DNA from: Chara braunii
Lineage: Eukaryota > Streptophyta > Charophyceae > Charales > Characeae
Assembly: GCA_003427395.1 (NCBI GenBank)
Contig: BFEA01000515.1
Location: forward strand, 869,755-911,389
DNA: 41,635 nucleotides
Reading direction: 5' to 3'
The number at the start of each line of letters is the position of its first letter. The stretch's first letter is position 1. Below the pieces are notes generated by a model that saw only the letters and a program-made list of their open reading frames with translations, had not been told where the DNA came from and made no database searches. Shown one piece after another: positions 11,481-21,546 of the stretch. The position numbers and the translations under genes were made by a program.

Positions 11481-12180
11481 CCCATTAGCAAGGTATTCTA
11501 CCACTTCGTTCAGGATTTCGATCATGTGTGGCCTCGAGTGACACAGTACAGCCGTCGAATAGATCGGATCTATCGGATCATGACAGCCTGGTAGTCTCTG
11601 AGCGGGGACTGTAAAGATGCCCACCTCCCGTTCAATGAGATGCGTCGAAGAACAAAAAAAAAAAAAAGTTGGACTAACTTGGACATGATAGCTCGCGACT
11701 TTGCGTGGGCGAGAAGTCTGGATTTTATGGGCTCTAAAGGGGGGGGGTTGATTTCCAGACTTCGTTTTTTTTTTTTTCTTGGCTCTGAGAAATAGAACTT
11801 GAAATGTGAAATTCATATATAGTGGTGGATCCGACAGGAACACTTCCGCTGCTGTTGGATGGCCTGTTAGAGGCATCATGAGATACATGGGGATGAATGT
11901 ATCCCCATAGCCATTACTTGTTCATCCTCAAGGCTGTGTTCATGGACACATTTATTGCCACGGTACATCACTACACTATGAAGACTACATTACGAAGGCA
12001 TATTACGTGAAGGAGATCGTACCACCCCATGAATTCGGGTGCAAAGTTGTTCTTCATACTTTTATGTGCTATTTCAATTCATTTTAAATCAGAAAACGAT
12101 CCATTCATGCAAATAAAACATCACTTCGTATTTTACAAAAAAACATAAAATTGTGTCAAACATCGTAGAATACTTCGCTA
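11480..12180. other. Region without recognisable gene
   Basis: A-runs, a G-run and a T-run occur at about 11653-11667, 11740-11749 and 11764-11778. The rest is unremarkable sequence with no supported feature. Confidence 0.45.
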
Positions 12181-12294
12181 GTGGGTACAGGCCCCAGGAA
12201 AAGTACATTCGCGAATTTGGGAGATCCCTGTGACCACCTTTTTCCCTTTTTTTTGACCATTTTGGCAATATAGGTCCCCGTGTGAGTATGCCCT
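12180..12294 (-). mobile_element. Left-end fragment of the GGGCATACTCACACGG MITE family, inverted
   Basis: The reverse complement reproduces the first ~110 bp of 23715-24088, including the 'aattcgcgaatgtac'-like block. It ends GTGTGAGTATGCCC then TAA on the plus strand, the 3-bp target typical of the family. Confidence 0.7.
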
Positions 12295-12380
12295 AATAGA
12301 AAGGGGCAGTATAGGACATAATTTAATCGATGGGATTTTATTATTTCTTAATAATAATAATATATATATATTTTTTTTTT

Positions 12381-12473
12381 GGACCTTTTCTCGATTTATG
12401 TGTGTCATCCTTGAGCAAAGGCCATGCTAATCTTCACTGTATCGTTCCAATTTTAACGGATGTCCCGAAGGAC
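12381..12473 (-). ncRNA. U6: U6 snRNA-derived pseudogene, near full length
   Basis: The minus strand from 12473 reads the U6 5' stem-loop (GTCCTTCGGGACATCCG), the central region (AAAATTGGAACGATACAG with the ACAGAGA motif altered to ACAGTGA), the AGATTAGCATGGCC block and the conserved 3' part to GAGAAAAGGTCC. An A-run and a (TA)n tract follow immediately instead of the T-run of a functional RNA polymerase III gene. The ACAGAGA change and the A-tail argue for a retrocopy rather than an active gene. It lies directly downstream of the 3' end of the minus-strand LINE, in the same orientation. Confidence 0.9.
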
Positions 12474-12844
12474 TCCATGGTATATATATATATATTTTTT
12501 ATTATTATTTTTTATCAATACGAAACAGAGGCCGGACCTCACAATTCAACCCGAGGGCGTCTGACAGCATCAGTCAGCTTAGCTTACAGGTAGGAGACCT
12601 GCGGATACTCTTGCAAATGCAGAGTATAACAAATGAGCTAATTTTGCGTTTCGCGATGACCCATCTAGTAACTAAGCCTGAACCTCAACTTCCTGCCACA
12701 GATAACTATTACTACTGCAATGCCAAACCCAGGATCACAAATTTCAGTTCCGCAGTTCAAAATTTCTTATATCCAAAGGAAGGACAACTCCGTGGGAAAC
12801 CTTCTCGGAGCTAATCAGGGACTAACTCGGCCCAGAGGACAAAA

Positions 12845-12995
12845 GTCCCGGTCCTATTGACACTCTCCTAATGGCCCACAGTGGCCCTAACAGGGACCGA
12901 GTGTCCTGGTCCCACTAAGACCCAACCTACTGACACACTCTTACCTGCCCACAGCGGCCCTACTCGGGACTGAGTGTCTTGATCCCATGAACCGA
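12845..12995 (-). repeat. Two imperfect ~75-bp tandem repeats in the LINE 3' region
   Basis: A unit with 'gcccacagtggccctaac' and 'gaccgagtgtcctggtccca' is followed by a second with 'gcccacagcggccctactc' and 'gactgagtgtcttgatccca'. They lie between the ORF2 stop (13163) and the putative tail. Confidence 0.8.
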
Positions 12996-13162
12996 GTGAC
13001 CTGGTACCTAGGCTTAGACGAGCCTGATGCTCTTACCATCTACTGTGCGTACATTACACAGCCACTTCTCTGTCTGCTCTGAGGGGGGGGGGGCTCGAGT
13101 ATCCATTTTGACAGCACTAGGCCTTTCCTAGAGTGTACCGCGGCCAGTTGATGATTTTCCGA

Positions 13163-16100
13163 CTAAGTTTGGAGAAACCAACGCAGCTGGCGACTGCTGC
13201 CCTTTCCAGATTTCGCCTTTCTCCTCCAGTCTGTCCAGATAATGTGCTTCAACCCCTGTTTGATTCTGTGTTTAACTTCCACGTCTGAGAACGGGCGTCC
13301 CTGGAATCTCGACCTGTTCCTGTCTGACCAGGTGGTTTCACAGATCACGCCCCGTACCACATGGGCGATATATCCCCAACCGCGGTGTGCTTCGACATCT
13401 GTTGGGAGGAAGCCCAACAACACCCACCTTGCGTTCCACTCAACCTTCTCACCCCCGAACTTCCTCCAATGGTGGGCCCACCTATTCCATATGCGCTTGG
13501 AGGTTGGGCAATCCCACCATAAATGCCTGGTGGATTCGAAGGGCCATCTACACCTTGTGCAGCCTAGGTTCACCTCCATACCTCTGCTTGCCAACCAGAC
13601 AGCCGAGGGGGTTACCATTAGGGACAGCATCCACAGCAGGCTGACTTGCTTGCCATTCGGTAAGGAGGTAAGGGCGTCCCAGAGCTTCTCGAAGTCAGGC
13701 GCTGTGTCTGATAGGTCTTCTACCCAAACGGCCTGCCAGCGGGGGATTGCTACCTGAGCGGGCGTTTTGAGCTTATGATCAGACTGCTTGTAACCTGCTG
13801 AGATCGAAAAATTGTGCAGACCCAGGGCACTCTCCTCCTCCGATGCTGGTTGCCAACTCCAAGCGGCTGGGTCAATACACAAGTGTCTGAGTGACCGTCT
13901 GCCCACCCAAGTGTAACTGCGGGCTGCGGGTCCTCGACTTTGGGAAGCCAAGATTCGGGCTTGCGGGGGATTATCCCATAGCCTTATCGTGTCTTCCACT
14001 ACCAGAGACAGCGTGTTGTCTGGGCCATCGCACTTCCATTGTTCGATGCGCCTGAACCCGCTGGGGAGATCTCTACAACTTTCCACATCATTCCCTCGTC
14101 ATCCACTTGGTTTAGTACATACCACGTTCCTGCTGGATCCGTCCTTTCTGGTCCCAAGATGGCTAACCATTCTTGGGGGATGACGTTGATCAGGAGTCTC
14201 CAGTGCTCCTCGGTCCACTGTAGGCCCCTAAGAACGGCCTTGACTTCGGCTATCGGTTTCCATCTGCCCAGAGTGGAGGACCACAGGTCCGAGAGTCGCA
14301 CCACCCCCTTCCGGACCCAGGCCTGCCCGGAGGTACCCTGGCTGCCATCTGCTAAGAATGTTTGCCCTTCCTGACCCAGCACTGCTGGGTTTTCAAACAG
14401 CAACAAGTTTAATACCTCCTCTTTCGTGCTCGGGGGGGTCTGCTTGTCCGGAGGTACTCGGTTCCACGCCCGAGGAATCGGTTCCCAGAATTTGGACCTA
14501 AGTCTCTTCTTCCGAAATGATGGCATGAAGAAACAGGCCCAGACATCCTGTGGCCTGCTTAGTTTCTAGTCCCTCATCAGGATCCGTTCCGCCATTGTCA
14601 CCTAGTGCTCTCGCGTTTTCATGGTAGCTACTTTAGCCAGCCAATTCCGCAGTTGAGCCTGATTCCTTCGCGCGGGGTCCAGCAGGCCCAGGCCTCCTTT
14701 GGGGCGGGGGAATGTAAGTGTATCCCATGCTACCTTAGACGGGAACCCGTCCGATGCCTGAGCCCGAGGCTTCCAGAGGAATCGCGCAACCAACCTCCTT
14801 ACCGCCTTGATCATTCCATCCGCTAACTCCCTTACTGTTGATACAAACCAGAGGATTGAAAATAAAGCAACGTTGGCTACCAGCGCACGGCCTATTAGGG
14901 ACAAGTACCAAGTGTTCCCCCACAGATTCAGCCGTGCAGATATATGTTATTGTAGCAATAGCCCTTGGGAAGATTCCTCTATTTGCACGCTTATCAGCAC
15001 ACCTAAAAATCTCTCCTCCTCCCCTCGCTCCACCCTCGACATCCCCCATTCTACTTCCAAGGTGAACTGTGCTGGCAGCAGATAGGTGGACTTGTTCCAA
15101 TTCACCGTTGCCTCGGACAGGGTGGAGTAATCCCTAATAACCGACTTGAGCGCTGACAGCAAGGAGATAGAGTTTTCACTTATCGCGAAGATGTCGTCTG
15201 CTAGCGCCTTCACTTTGCAGACTTCNNCATCGTGCAGTTGTAAACCCCTGATGTCCGGATGTTTGCGAATTCTGTTCAGCAGGACTTCGAGTTGCAGCAC
15301 GAAGATAAGGGGGGCTAGTGGACAACNTTGACGCAGCGACCTTGAGAGCGCGAAAGATTCNGACATGTGGCCATTGACCATCACCGCTGAGGTTGAAAAG
15401 GTATACATGGCTTTTATCCAAGCGCAAAAGCCTTCTCCAAACCCCATTCTCCTCAATGTGGAGAAGACGAAGGTCCAACCGACCTTGTCGTATGCCTTCT
15501 CCAGGTCAAGTAGGAGGATGGCCATGTCGAGGCTTTCTTCTTGCACCACTTCCAAGGTCTCGATCATTGTCACTATGTTGTTGAAGATCGATCTCCCTTG
15601 TACAAACGCCCCCTGGTCCCCTTCCACTAGCTTGGGCAAGTACTTTGCTAGTCGGTGAGCCAAAGCCTTCGCAAGGATTTTGTATGACACGTTAAGGAGG
15701 GAAACGGGGCGCCAGTTCCGGATGTCCGTCTTGTCCCCTTTCTTGAACAGTAGTGCTATCACCCCCTGCGTCGTACCTTTCCCTAGCGTGCCTCCCACCA
15801 GAATCTGATTGTACAGCTCCACAAGGTGGGGCCCGAAGATCACCCAGTTCGCAGCGTAGAACTCCACTGTCAGTCCGTCCACCCCAGGGGATTTCCCCTT
15901 GGCCATGGTCTTCACCGTTTGAGTTAGCTCTTCTAATGTAAGCGGCCGGTCCAGATCTAGCCTTTCCGTGATCTGCAGCTTCGTCGTTGTGTCTTTCCAC
16001 ATGTCAAAGTCTCTCGAGAGGTCCGTGTTCACATCCTCGCCCGGCCTTCTAGTCGCCAGTATGTCCTCATAGTAGAGCCTTGCGTGCTGAAGCATGCCTG

Positions 16101-17337
16101 AGGCTGTGCATGCCGGAGGGGGGGCAGCGTCAAACGGATGCCTGAGCTCTATCATTTGATGCTGGGCTCGTCGCGGCTGCAGTCTTTGAAATGTTTCCTT
16201 GGTCATTTTGTCGCCTGTCTCAATTCCCTTAATCTTCAGGATGTTTGTCCACCTTTTATGTTTGTCCTCTTGAATGTTGTCCCACTCCCTCATTCACCTT
16301 TGCCTCTCTGTGGCCCACACCATCGCTGAGATGGGATGACCCTCCATGTGTTCTTTCGCTTCCTCCACCCTCCTACAATCTGCCTCTTTTTTATTCCTTT
16401 CCCTTGCTAGAATCCTTGATATGACGTCCAACACCCCTGAGGTGATTGCGATACCCCCATCCAACCACTCCGCTGTGGAATCGAAGTGTTGTCTTGCGCT
16501 CTCCCAACTTGCCGTGTGGTTTGCCACCCAGTTTGTCACCCCTGGTTCCTCCAACACTTGGTTGTTGAGGCGAAAGAGACCGCGACCTCTAGATGTGGTG
16601 AGGTTGAGACGCATGTCCGATATCACTGGTTTGTGGTCTGACAACGGGTTGCACACTTGTCTTACTGCTGTGACCTGATCCTGGAACTGTTCTCCAATTA
16701 GGAAATAATCCAGACGCCTCCGTGTCACGTCCTGCCGGTCTCTGTGCAAGTGAGAGAACCATGTGTACCCGGGGTCCCCCGGGTTCAGCGAGGGAAAAGG
16801 GTCCACCAGTGACAGTTCCGTGCACAGGTCCAGCAGGGACCTGACGTCACTTATGCCAGCTTGAGCAGACCCCAGTCGCAGAGCTTCGTCCAGCGACACA
16901 TTCAAGTCCCCGTCCAGCACTAATCTTTCCGTCTTCAGGATGTGCAGAACAAGTCTTGAGAAAAAAATTGTTCTTTCTCCTACATCTGTTGGTGCGTAGA
17001 TCGTCCTTAAAACCCATTCTTCATTCCCCACTGCAGCCTTCATCCATGCCCATTTGCCCCGTATGTCCACTTCCGAATCTACCACAGTCGCTTGGAGGTC
17101 CCAATGAAGTAAAATACACACCCCTCCTCTAGACCCTTGCGCCCCGGCCCATACCTGCGGCCCTTCCCACCACAATGCTATTTCCTTTAACTTGTTCTCC
17201 CTCAGTTTGGTTTCCTGCAGCATTATGCAGGTTGCTCTCCTTTCGTGAATCCAAGACTTTAGGCGCCTCCTCTTACCCCTACCTCCAGTATCCCCAAGTC
17301 CCTGGATGTTCCAGGTGGCAATTTTAAGCCTGTCCAT
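13163..17337 (-). pseudogene. LINE ORF2: APE endonuclease, reverse transcriptase, CCHC knuckle
   Basis: This ORF would nick target DNA and copy the element's RNA onto the nick (target-primed reverse transcription). Start ATG 17337, opening MDRLKIATWNIQGLGD, typical of APE-type endonucleases. An acidic metal-site motif (GDLNV) lies at 16894-16914 and the catalytic SDH near 16630-16650. The RT has LDLEKAYDKVGW (motif A), RQ-X-CPLAP (motif B, N in one codon) and ALADDIFAI (motif C, 15185-15208). The C-terminus has a CX2C-X8-HX4-C knuckle near 13540-13570. One frame runs from 17337 to about 14070 with in-frame stops TGA 16294, TAA 14947, TAG 14602 and TAG 14566. A frameshift near 14060-14086 moves the rest to another frame, ending TAG 13163. 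All domains are still readable, so decay is recent to moderate. Confidence 0.88.
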
Positions 17338-19087
17338 CCGGGAAAGTAGAACCTGCCTTAGCTTGGATGCGGGGGGACTGTGAGCCTGCTTCTGACTGTC
17401 TGGCTCTGTCGGTGGAACATCTGGACTGGTGGATGTGTGTGCCGCTTTTTGAAGAACTGATGTGGGAGCTAGAACGCCATTCCTCGGTAAGCCTGTTTAC
17501 CAAGAAAGGCGAGTGAAAATCCTCCTCTTTCAACAATTTCTCATTCACGTTGGTTAAGAACATTGCTGTCACCCCCGACATGATCCGTATGCTTTCCAGG
17601 TCCTGCATGTTCCTTTCGCGGACTGTGTCCATGTGGTACCACCTGATGCCTGCCTGTGACAGTGTGCCTATCGTCTCCGGAGGTATTCTTGCATCCATCA
17701 GAGGGAAGTAGAACTTTCTGTAGCCTTGCACTGTCTCGCAGATAATGTTGGCCATCGTGGACTGAGGTATCAGTCTGATCGGTACGTGTTCCCCGTAGAG
17801 TCTCCTTGTTACCTCCAGGATCTTCGACGGGGTAGGAGAGGAGTCCACATCAGCAGAGGGCAGCAGCGGTTGGCCCTCCCCATCTGTCGTTGTGAGGAAG
17901 AACACGCCCCTATCTGTGTGTGTACACAGCAGGGGTACTAATCTCCTCTGCACTGTTTCCATTTGGTTCCTGCTGATTGCGTCAGCCCTTCGATCCCTCG
18001 GAACTGGCTTCCTGGTGTCTGCGTCCCGTTTGGTCCCTGACCCTGCTGAACTTCTCACGGAAGACCCCTCTGATTTTTGTGATGCACCTTCATCTTCCTC
18101 CTCACAAGCACTACCCCACCGCACTCTCGACTGTAATGTAACAGATGTTTTCGACATTTCCTCCTGCAGCTTGGTTTTGCCTGTACGGAGTGCCTCAGGT
18201 CCCCGCCCTTCCCCGACACCTTCTCTATCTCCCAACTCCACCCCTTCCCTCAGCGTGGAGAACTGTCGTGAATGGCCCTGCCGCCATGTTCCCGATACCT
18301 CCCCTCGTTGTTTCCACATGTTATCTCTTCCTCGGTCCCATCTTGACGCGTTACTTCTCTGCCGCCGCCGGAGTAGGGGGGGCCCACTTTCCCATCTGGG
18401 AAAGTCTTGTTGACGCTGGAGCTGACTTCTGTCCGGTTCATGTGAGGTCAGGCGCCTCCAGTCATGTGAGGTCAGGCGCCTCCAGTCATATGTCGCCGGG
18501 GTATGTGGGCCGGGGATGGTCAACTATCCCGTGCCCCAGGTTCTGGCCTGGACTGTGAGTGTGGCCTTGATGGTGCTGCTGGTAGTCGAATTCTTCCTCC
18601 TGCAGCTCGCGTACTGGTCCTGCCACGTCGGATGATGTAGGTTGTTGAGGCCACCCCTTTCTAGTGGGGACTCACCGTGTAGCAAGGCCCCGTTCCCACC
18701 GGGCCAGTCCTCCCTGGGCTGCCATGGTGGGATTAGTGATAGGCCCGCTGTTCTGCCATTGTCTCCGTCCCACCCTTGTTCTGTTCCCCATCTCTGAGGC
18801 GGTCCTTGTACCGCCATTTCCTGAAAGGCAGCCCCGTTCGGCCCGATTCCTTGTAGGCACTGCTGGGGATCTCCATGCAGGTCGTGCACGGGGGCTCTTG
18901 AGTAGCCTCCTTGAAACGATACGTTCGGTTCATGGTGATGAAGACTTGGAGCTGCTGCTCCCTGATTAGACTGCAAGGGTCTCTCTTGGTGGTGTGAATG
19001 TTCCTGACGTTGCGTGGGTGCAGACTGAGCCGAAGGCCTCTGTGCCTGGCCGTCCCCGCCTCTTACTCCATGGGATTTCGTAGAACC
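17324..19087 (-). pseudogene. LINE ORF1, nucleic-acid-binding protein candidate
   Basis: An open frame upstream of ORF2 with one in-frame stop (TAG 18524). The N-terminal ~190 codons are rich in Gln, Gly, His and Pro. A middle part is charged. The C-terminal part (around the phrase 'IRLIPQSTMANIICETVQGY') looks folded but I recognise no known domain. The final codons overlap the ORF2 start by 14 nt, in a different frame, suggesting termination-reinitiation or leaky scanning. In L1 elements ORF1 usually encodes an RNA-binding chaperone; here the assignment rests on position, not homology. No ATG opens this frame at its upstream end, so the start is uncertain. Confidence 0.6.
18434..18486 (-). 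repeat. Short tandem duplication inside LINE ORF1
   Basis: A 24-bp unit ('catgtgaggtcaggcgcctc' on the plus strand) is repeated in tandem, adding 8 codons (reading WRRLTSHD/E) without shifting the frame. Confidence 0.85.
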
Positions 19088-19199
19088 CTAAATTGGAGCT
19101 TTCAGAAAAAACAAAAAAAATCTTGATTGGAGCTCATCATCTGTTCATCGACGGCGACATATGTTTTAACCCTAAACTAGAAAAGGGCGCAGCCCACGC

Positions 19200-19520
19200 C
19201 AGGACGCAATTATGTCCATTGAAATTCACAGGAACATGATTGGGGGGAAGCTCACGATCTGTTCATGTGCGTATCATTCAGCAACGTGCGCTGGGTGTCC
19301 TATTCAGTAATGTTCAGTTTGACTTGCCAACGCGAGGGAGACTTGCGCGGCTCCCACCAACAGGATTTCGCACAACCAATGCAATGTTGAAATACAGACC
19401 CAAGTTCGAATCCAGCTGCGATCAGACCAATAGAATAAAATAATTCGCAGAAAAAAAAAGAAAAAAAACAAGACTGGCGCTCCCGAGAGTAGCTGGCGGA
19501 TGTCTGTCGTAGCGTCCGTT
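19200..19520. repeat. Segment paralogous to 37930-38100, interrupted by a SINE
   Basis: Shared phrases with 37930-38100 include 'gatctgttcatgtgcgta', 'ggtgtcctattcag', 'tttgacttgcc' and, on the far side of the SINE, 'gagtagctggcgga'. The other copy lacks the 116-bp SINE. Confidence 0.8.
19356..19471 (+). mobile_element. tRNA-derived SINE, diverged copy 3
   Basis: It shares 'gttgaaatacagaccc' and a B box gttcgaatcc with the SINEs at 7110 and 26611, has a different or degraded body and ends in an A-rich tail (about 19450-19471). A related flank occurs on both sides (left 'gacttgcgcggctccc', right 'gactggcgctccc'), and the paralogous site at 38055-38066 is empty. Confidence 0.7.
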
Positions 19521-19592
19521 GGAGTTTAGGATATGTGCTCAATAAAGAGCAAGCGTCTGTTGGAGTTTAGGATATGCGCTCAATAAAGAGCA
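19511..19592. repeat. Two-copy ~41-bp tandem repeat
   Basis: 'gcgtccgttggagtttagg' and 'gcgtctgttggagtttagg' each open a unit that continues 'atatg-gctcaataaagagca'. Confidence 0.92.
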
Positions 19593-19848
19593 GACGGACA
19601 TGAATGACTCTACTCCATACGCATCAACCGGACATGAATGATTTGACTCGTCAGCGTAAAGACGGACATGTACACACACACAAGTCTCGCTGCTACCTGG
19701 AATAGCGAGGTTGTGTGTGTGTGTGCATGCACGTCTTCACGCTGACGAGTCAAATTATTCATGTCCGGTTGATCCGTATAGAGTCAAACTATTCATGTCC
19801 GTTTGCTTTTTCTCGAGCACATATCCTAAACTCCAACTTAGTTCCAGA
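19555..19848. repeat. Long imperfect palindrome, arms ~125 bp
   Basis: The left arm (about 19555-19681) and right arm (about 19712-19848) are inverted copies sharing 'gtttaggatatg', 'ggacatgaat', 'tttgactcgtcagcgt' and a (CA)n/(TG)n end. The spacer contains its own short inverted repeat (CTCGCT with AGCGAG). A single arm recurs at 25235-25330 and at 38565-38712. Such arms could be terminal repeats of a larger element or a foldback unit. Confidence 0.8.
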
Positions 19849-19984
19849 CTGGACACTAAACTCTTCGCACAACCTGACGCGCCTTTTTTGTCGACTTCTC
19901 TGCATAACATTCGTCCCCTTGCCGGCTGAGCATAAGGCAATTGATCGCTCAGCCTCCGTGGAGGTATGGCCGGGCGAAGCATCA

Positions 19985-20098
19985 ATACCTTTCTTGGCCT
20001 TTTGGCTAAGATCAAGTGTAGTACCTGTTCTGATCAGTTTAATATCTGATCTGTGGTCCATCGGACCACTTAAGAAAAAAAAAAAGCAAAAAAAAAGA
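19985..20098 (+). ncRNA. U2: U2 snRNA-derived retrocopy, 3' truncated, A-tailed
   Basis: It begins exactly at the U2 5' end (atacctttcttggccttttg) and carries the branch-point-recognition region with GUAGUA altered to GTAGTA-C ('gtgtagtacctgttctgat'). It runs through stem IIa and the stem IIb hairpin (tgtggtccatcggaccac) to about 20070. The Sm site and 3' stem-loops III and IV are missing, replaced by an A-rich tail (20074-20098). This is a truncated retrocopy and cannot make a functional U2. Confidence 0.93.
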
Positions 20099-20731
20099 GC
20101 ATCTTTGCACTCAAGAACCAGGGCACCCTCGCACTGGTACAATCCTCAACGCATCTGGCCGGGATTCCGTCTGTCGATACATCTGGCACAGACTGGCAGT
20201 TATCATGTGCAGAGCTGTGTCCAGAACGTCCTTGGCCTCGGTTGGTACTCGCAGAAGGACTTTCCATGAGGCATCGAACGGGAATTACAGCCTGGCCTGT
20301 ATGTATTGACTGAGATAAAGTCCAGAGATCTGTCGTAAAAAAAAAGAAAAAAGAAGAAAGTCCTGCCTTCTTCGCCAGAATAGAACGCCGGGTAATTATT
20401 GCCCGTATCTGGACAGAAAGTTGCACCAAACACAGTTAGAATGACCCTGCGTTCTATTGGAGTGAAGACGGTAGTGTCAGCATGCCCTCAGTGCCCCACA
20501 ACTCACTAGGGTACGTCAAATTTCGCCCCATAACTCGAGGAGTCGAGGGTATGTCTAATTTCGATCATCCGGTCTCCGTCCTACCCTGCTCTGACCTTAC
20601 GGGACGAAGGCGCTCAAAGGGGATTAATTTGCCCTTGTGCCGCCAAATGTGCTTGTGCTTCGTTCCACCACACTCTACACTACTCTTCACGTGCTGAGCT
20701 ACGGATAGTTGCTTTCTTGCTTTGACTTAGG

Positions 20732-20757
20732 AGGGGGGGGGGAGGGGGGGGGGGGGA
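20732..20757 (+). repeat. G-run tract, potential quadruplex
   Basis: Long G-runs separated by single A residues. The same tract occurs as C-runs in the inverted block copy at 24352-24372. Confidence 0.85.
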
Positions 20758-20790
20758 AGAGATAATCCCTTTCTTGAATGAACGCGAGGG

Positions 20791-21341
20791 AACAATGAGT
20801 AACAACCAGGCCCATGTAGCAGATTTGTCTTCATTCACCCCCCCCAGAGTCTGAGACCATGTCACAGTGGCAGAATGGTGCGCATTCGAAGTGTCCCCTC
20901 CCCCCCTCCCCCCACCGCCTTTTTCCTGCGCGAAATTGCTCCTTTCTGAGCAGGGCCCACTGCCCAAAGGAAATTACATTAACATAGTCATCAGGGTGAC
21001 GGACAGCAGGGTTATCCTGCCCACAGGCCTACTCGAAGTGCTCAAGCCCGCTAACCAACCCTGATTAACAAGTATCCACTCTAGGTATCTGCAATCACAC
21101 ATCGGATTCCCCCCAAACACCAAAGCGAAACAGATTCAACTACAACCCAGGATTCACCGGATTAAAACCCTGGAAGAAGAGGGATGGAGGCGATAAATGT
21201 TCAGCATCTCGATCACAGCTTCCCAGAAAGAACTTGGAAGAAGCGTTGGTTGCTATGCAAGAAAGAAATATACCGTCGAAGGCTGAAATGGACAAGCAGA
21301 CACAGCAGTAAAGATCCCTGGAAATCCCTCCTCTCGCAATG
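20791..21341. other. Region without recognisable gene
   Basis: C-rich tracts at 20839-20846 and 20894-20915. Otherwise no recognisable feature. Confidence 0.45.
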
Positions 21342-21546
21342 GGGCCTCGGCGCACCACTCAGCGGATGAACAAAACACGAAAATTATGAGGATGCACCTT
21401 TCCATGTCCTAGCGGAACATTCATTAATAGGGCTTCGCCGCTCCACTCATCAGATGCACACAACACAAAAATTATGTCAGTGCTTCTTTCCATGTTCTAG
21501 CCAAAGATTCGTAATCATTCTTCACATTTGGTGAGTGGTGCGGCCA
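21342..21546. mobile_element. GGGCCTCGCC-type MITE copies, tandem or nested
   Basis: Two related units start GGGCCTCGGCGCACCACTC (21342) and GGGCTTCGCCGCTCCACTC (about 21431). Both contain a 'tttccatgttctagc'-like block, and the second ends with the complementary 'gagtggtgcggccagg' (about 21529-21546). The internal block is shared with the 122-bp MITEs and with the 36.6 kb tandem repeat. Confidence 0.65.

Larger units (their letters stand above)
12520..19090 (-). mobile_element. L1-like LINE retrotransposon, nearly full length, decayed
   Basis: On the minus strand, ORF1 (~19087-17324) overlaps by 14 nt the start of ORF2 (17337-13163), which runs APE endonuclease, reverse transcriptase and CCHC knuckle. 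A 3' region follows, with two imperfect copies of a ~75-bp repeat and an A/AT-rich stretch (about 12530-12480) that could be the tail. No target site duplication is clear. The domain order and the C-terminal CCHC knuckle are those of streptophyte L1 elements. Ns at 15226-15227, 15327 and 15361 fall in the RT. Confidence 0.85.
19686..20790 (+). repeat. ~1.1 kb dispersed block X, forward copy, with U2 insertion
   Basis: It aligns with the reverse complement of 24327-25355 from the 'gctgcctggaat' region to a G-run followed by 'gaagagataatccctttctt'. It contains the U2 retrocopy at 19985-20098, which the other copy lacks. No coding potential or terminal inverted repeat was found. Confidence 0.88.

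Noticed and set aside
13242-18558. Many plus-strand frames across the LINE
   Set aside because: They are shadows of the minus-strand ORF1 and ORF2, which have clear domains.
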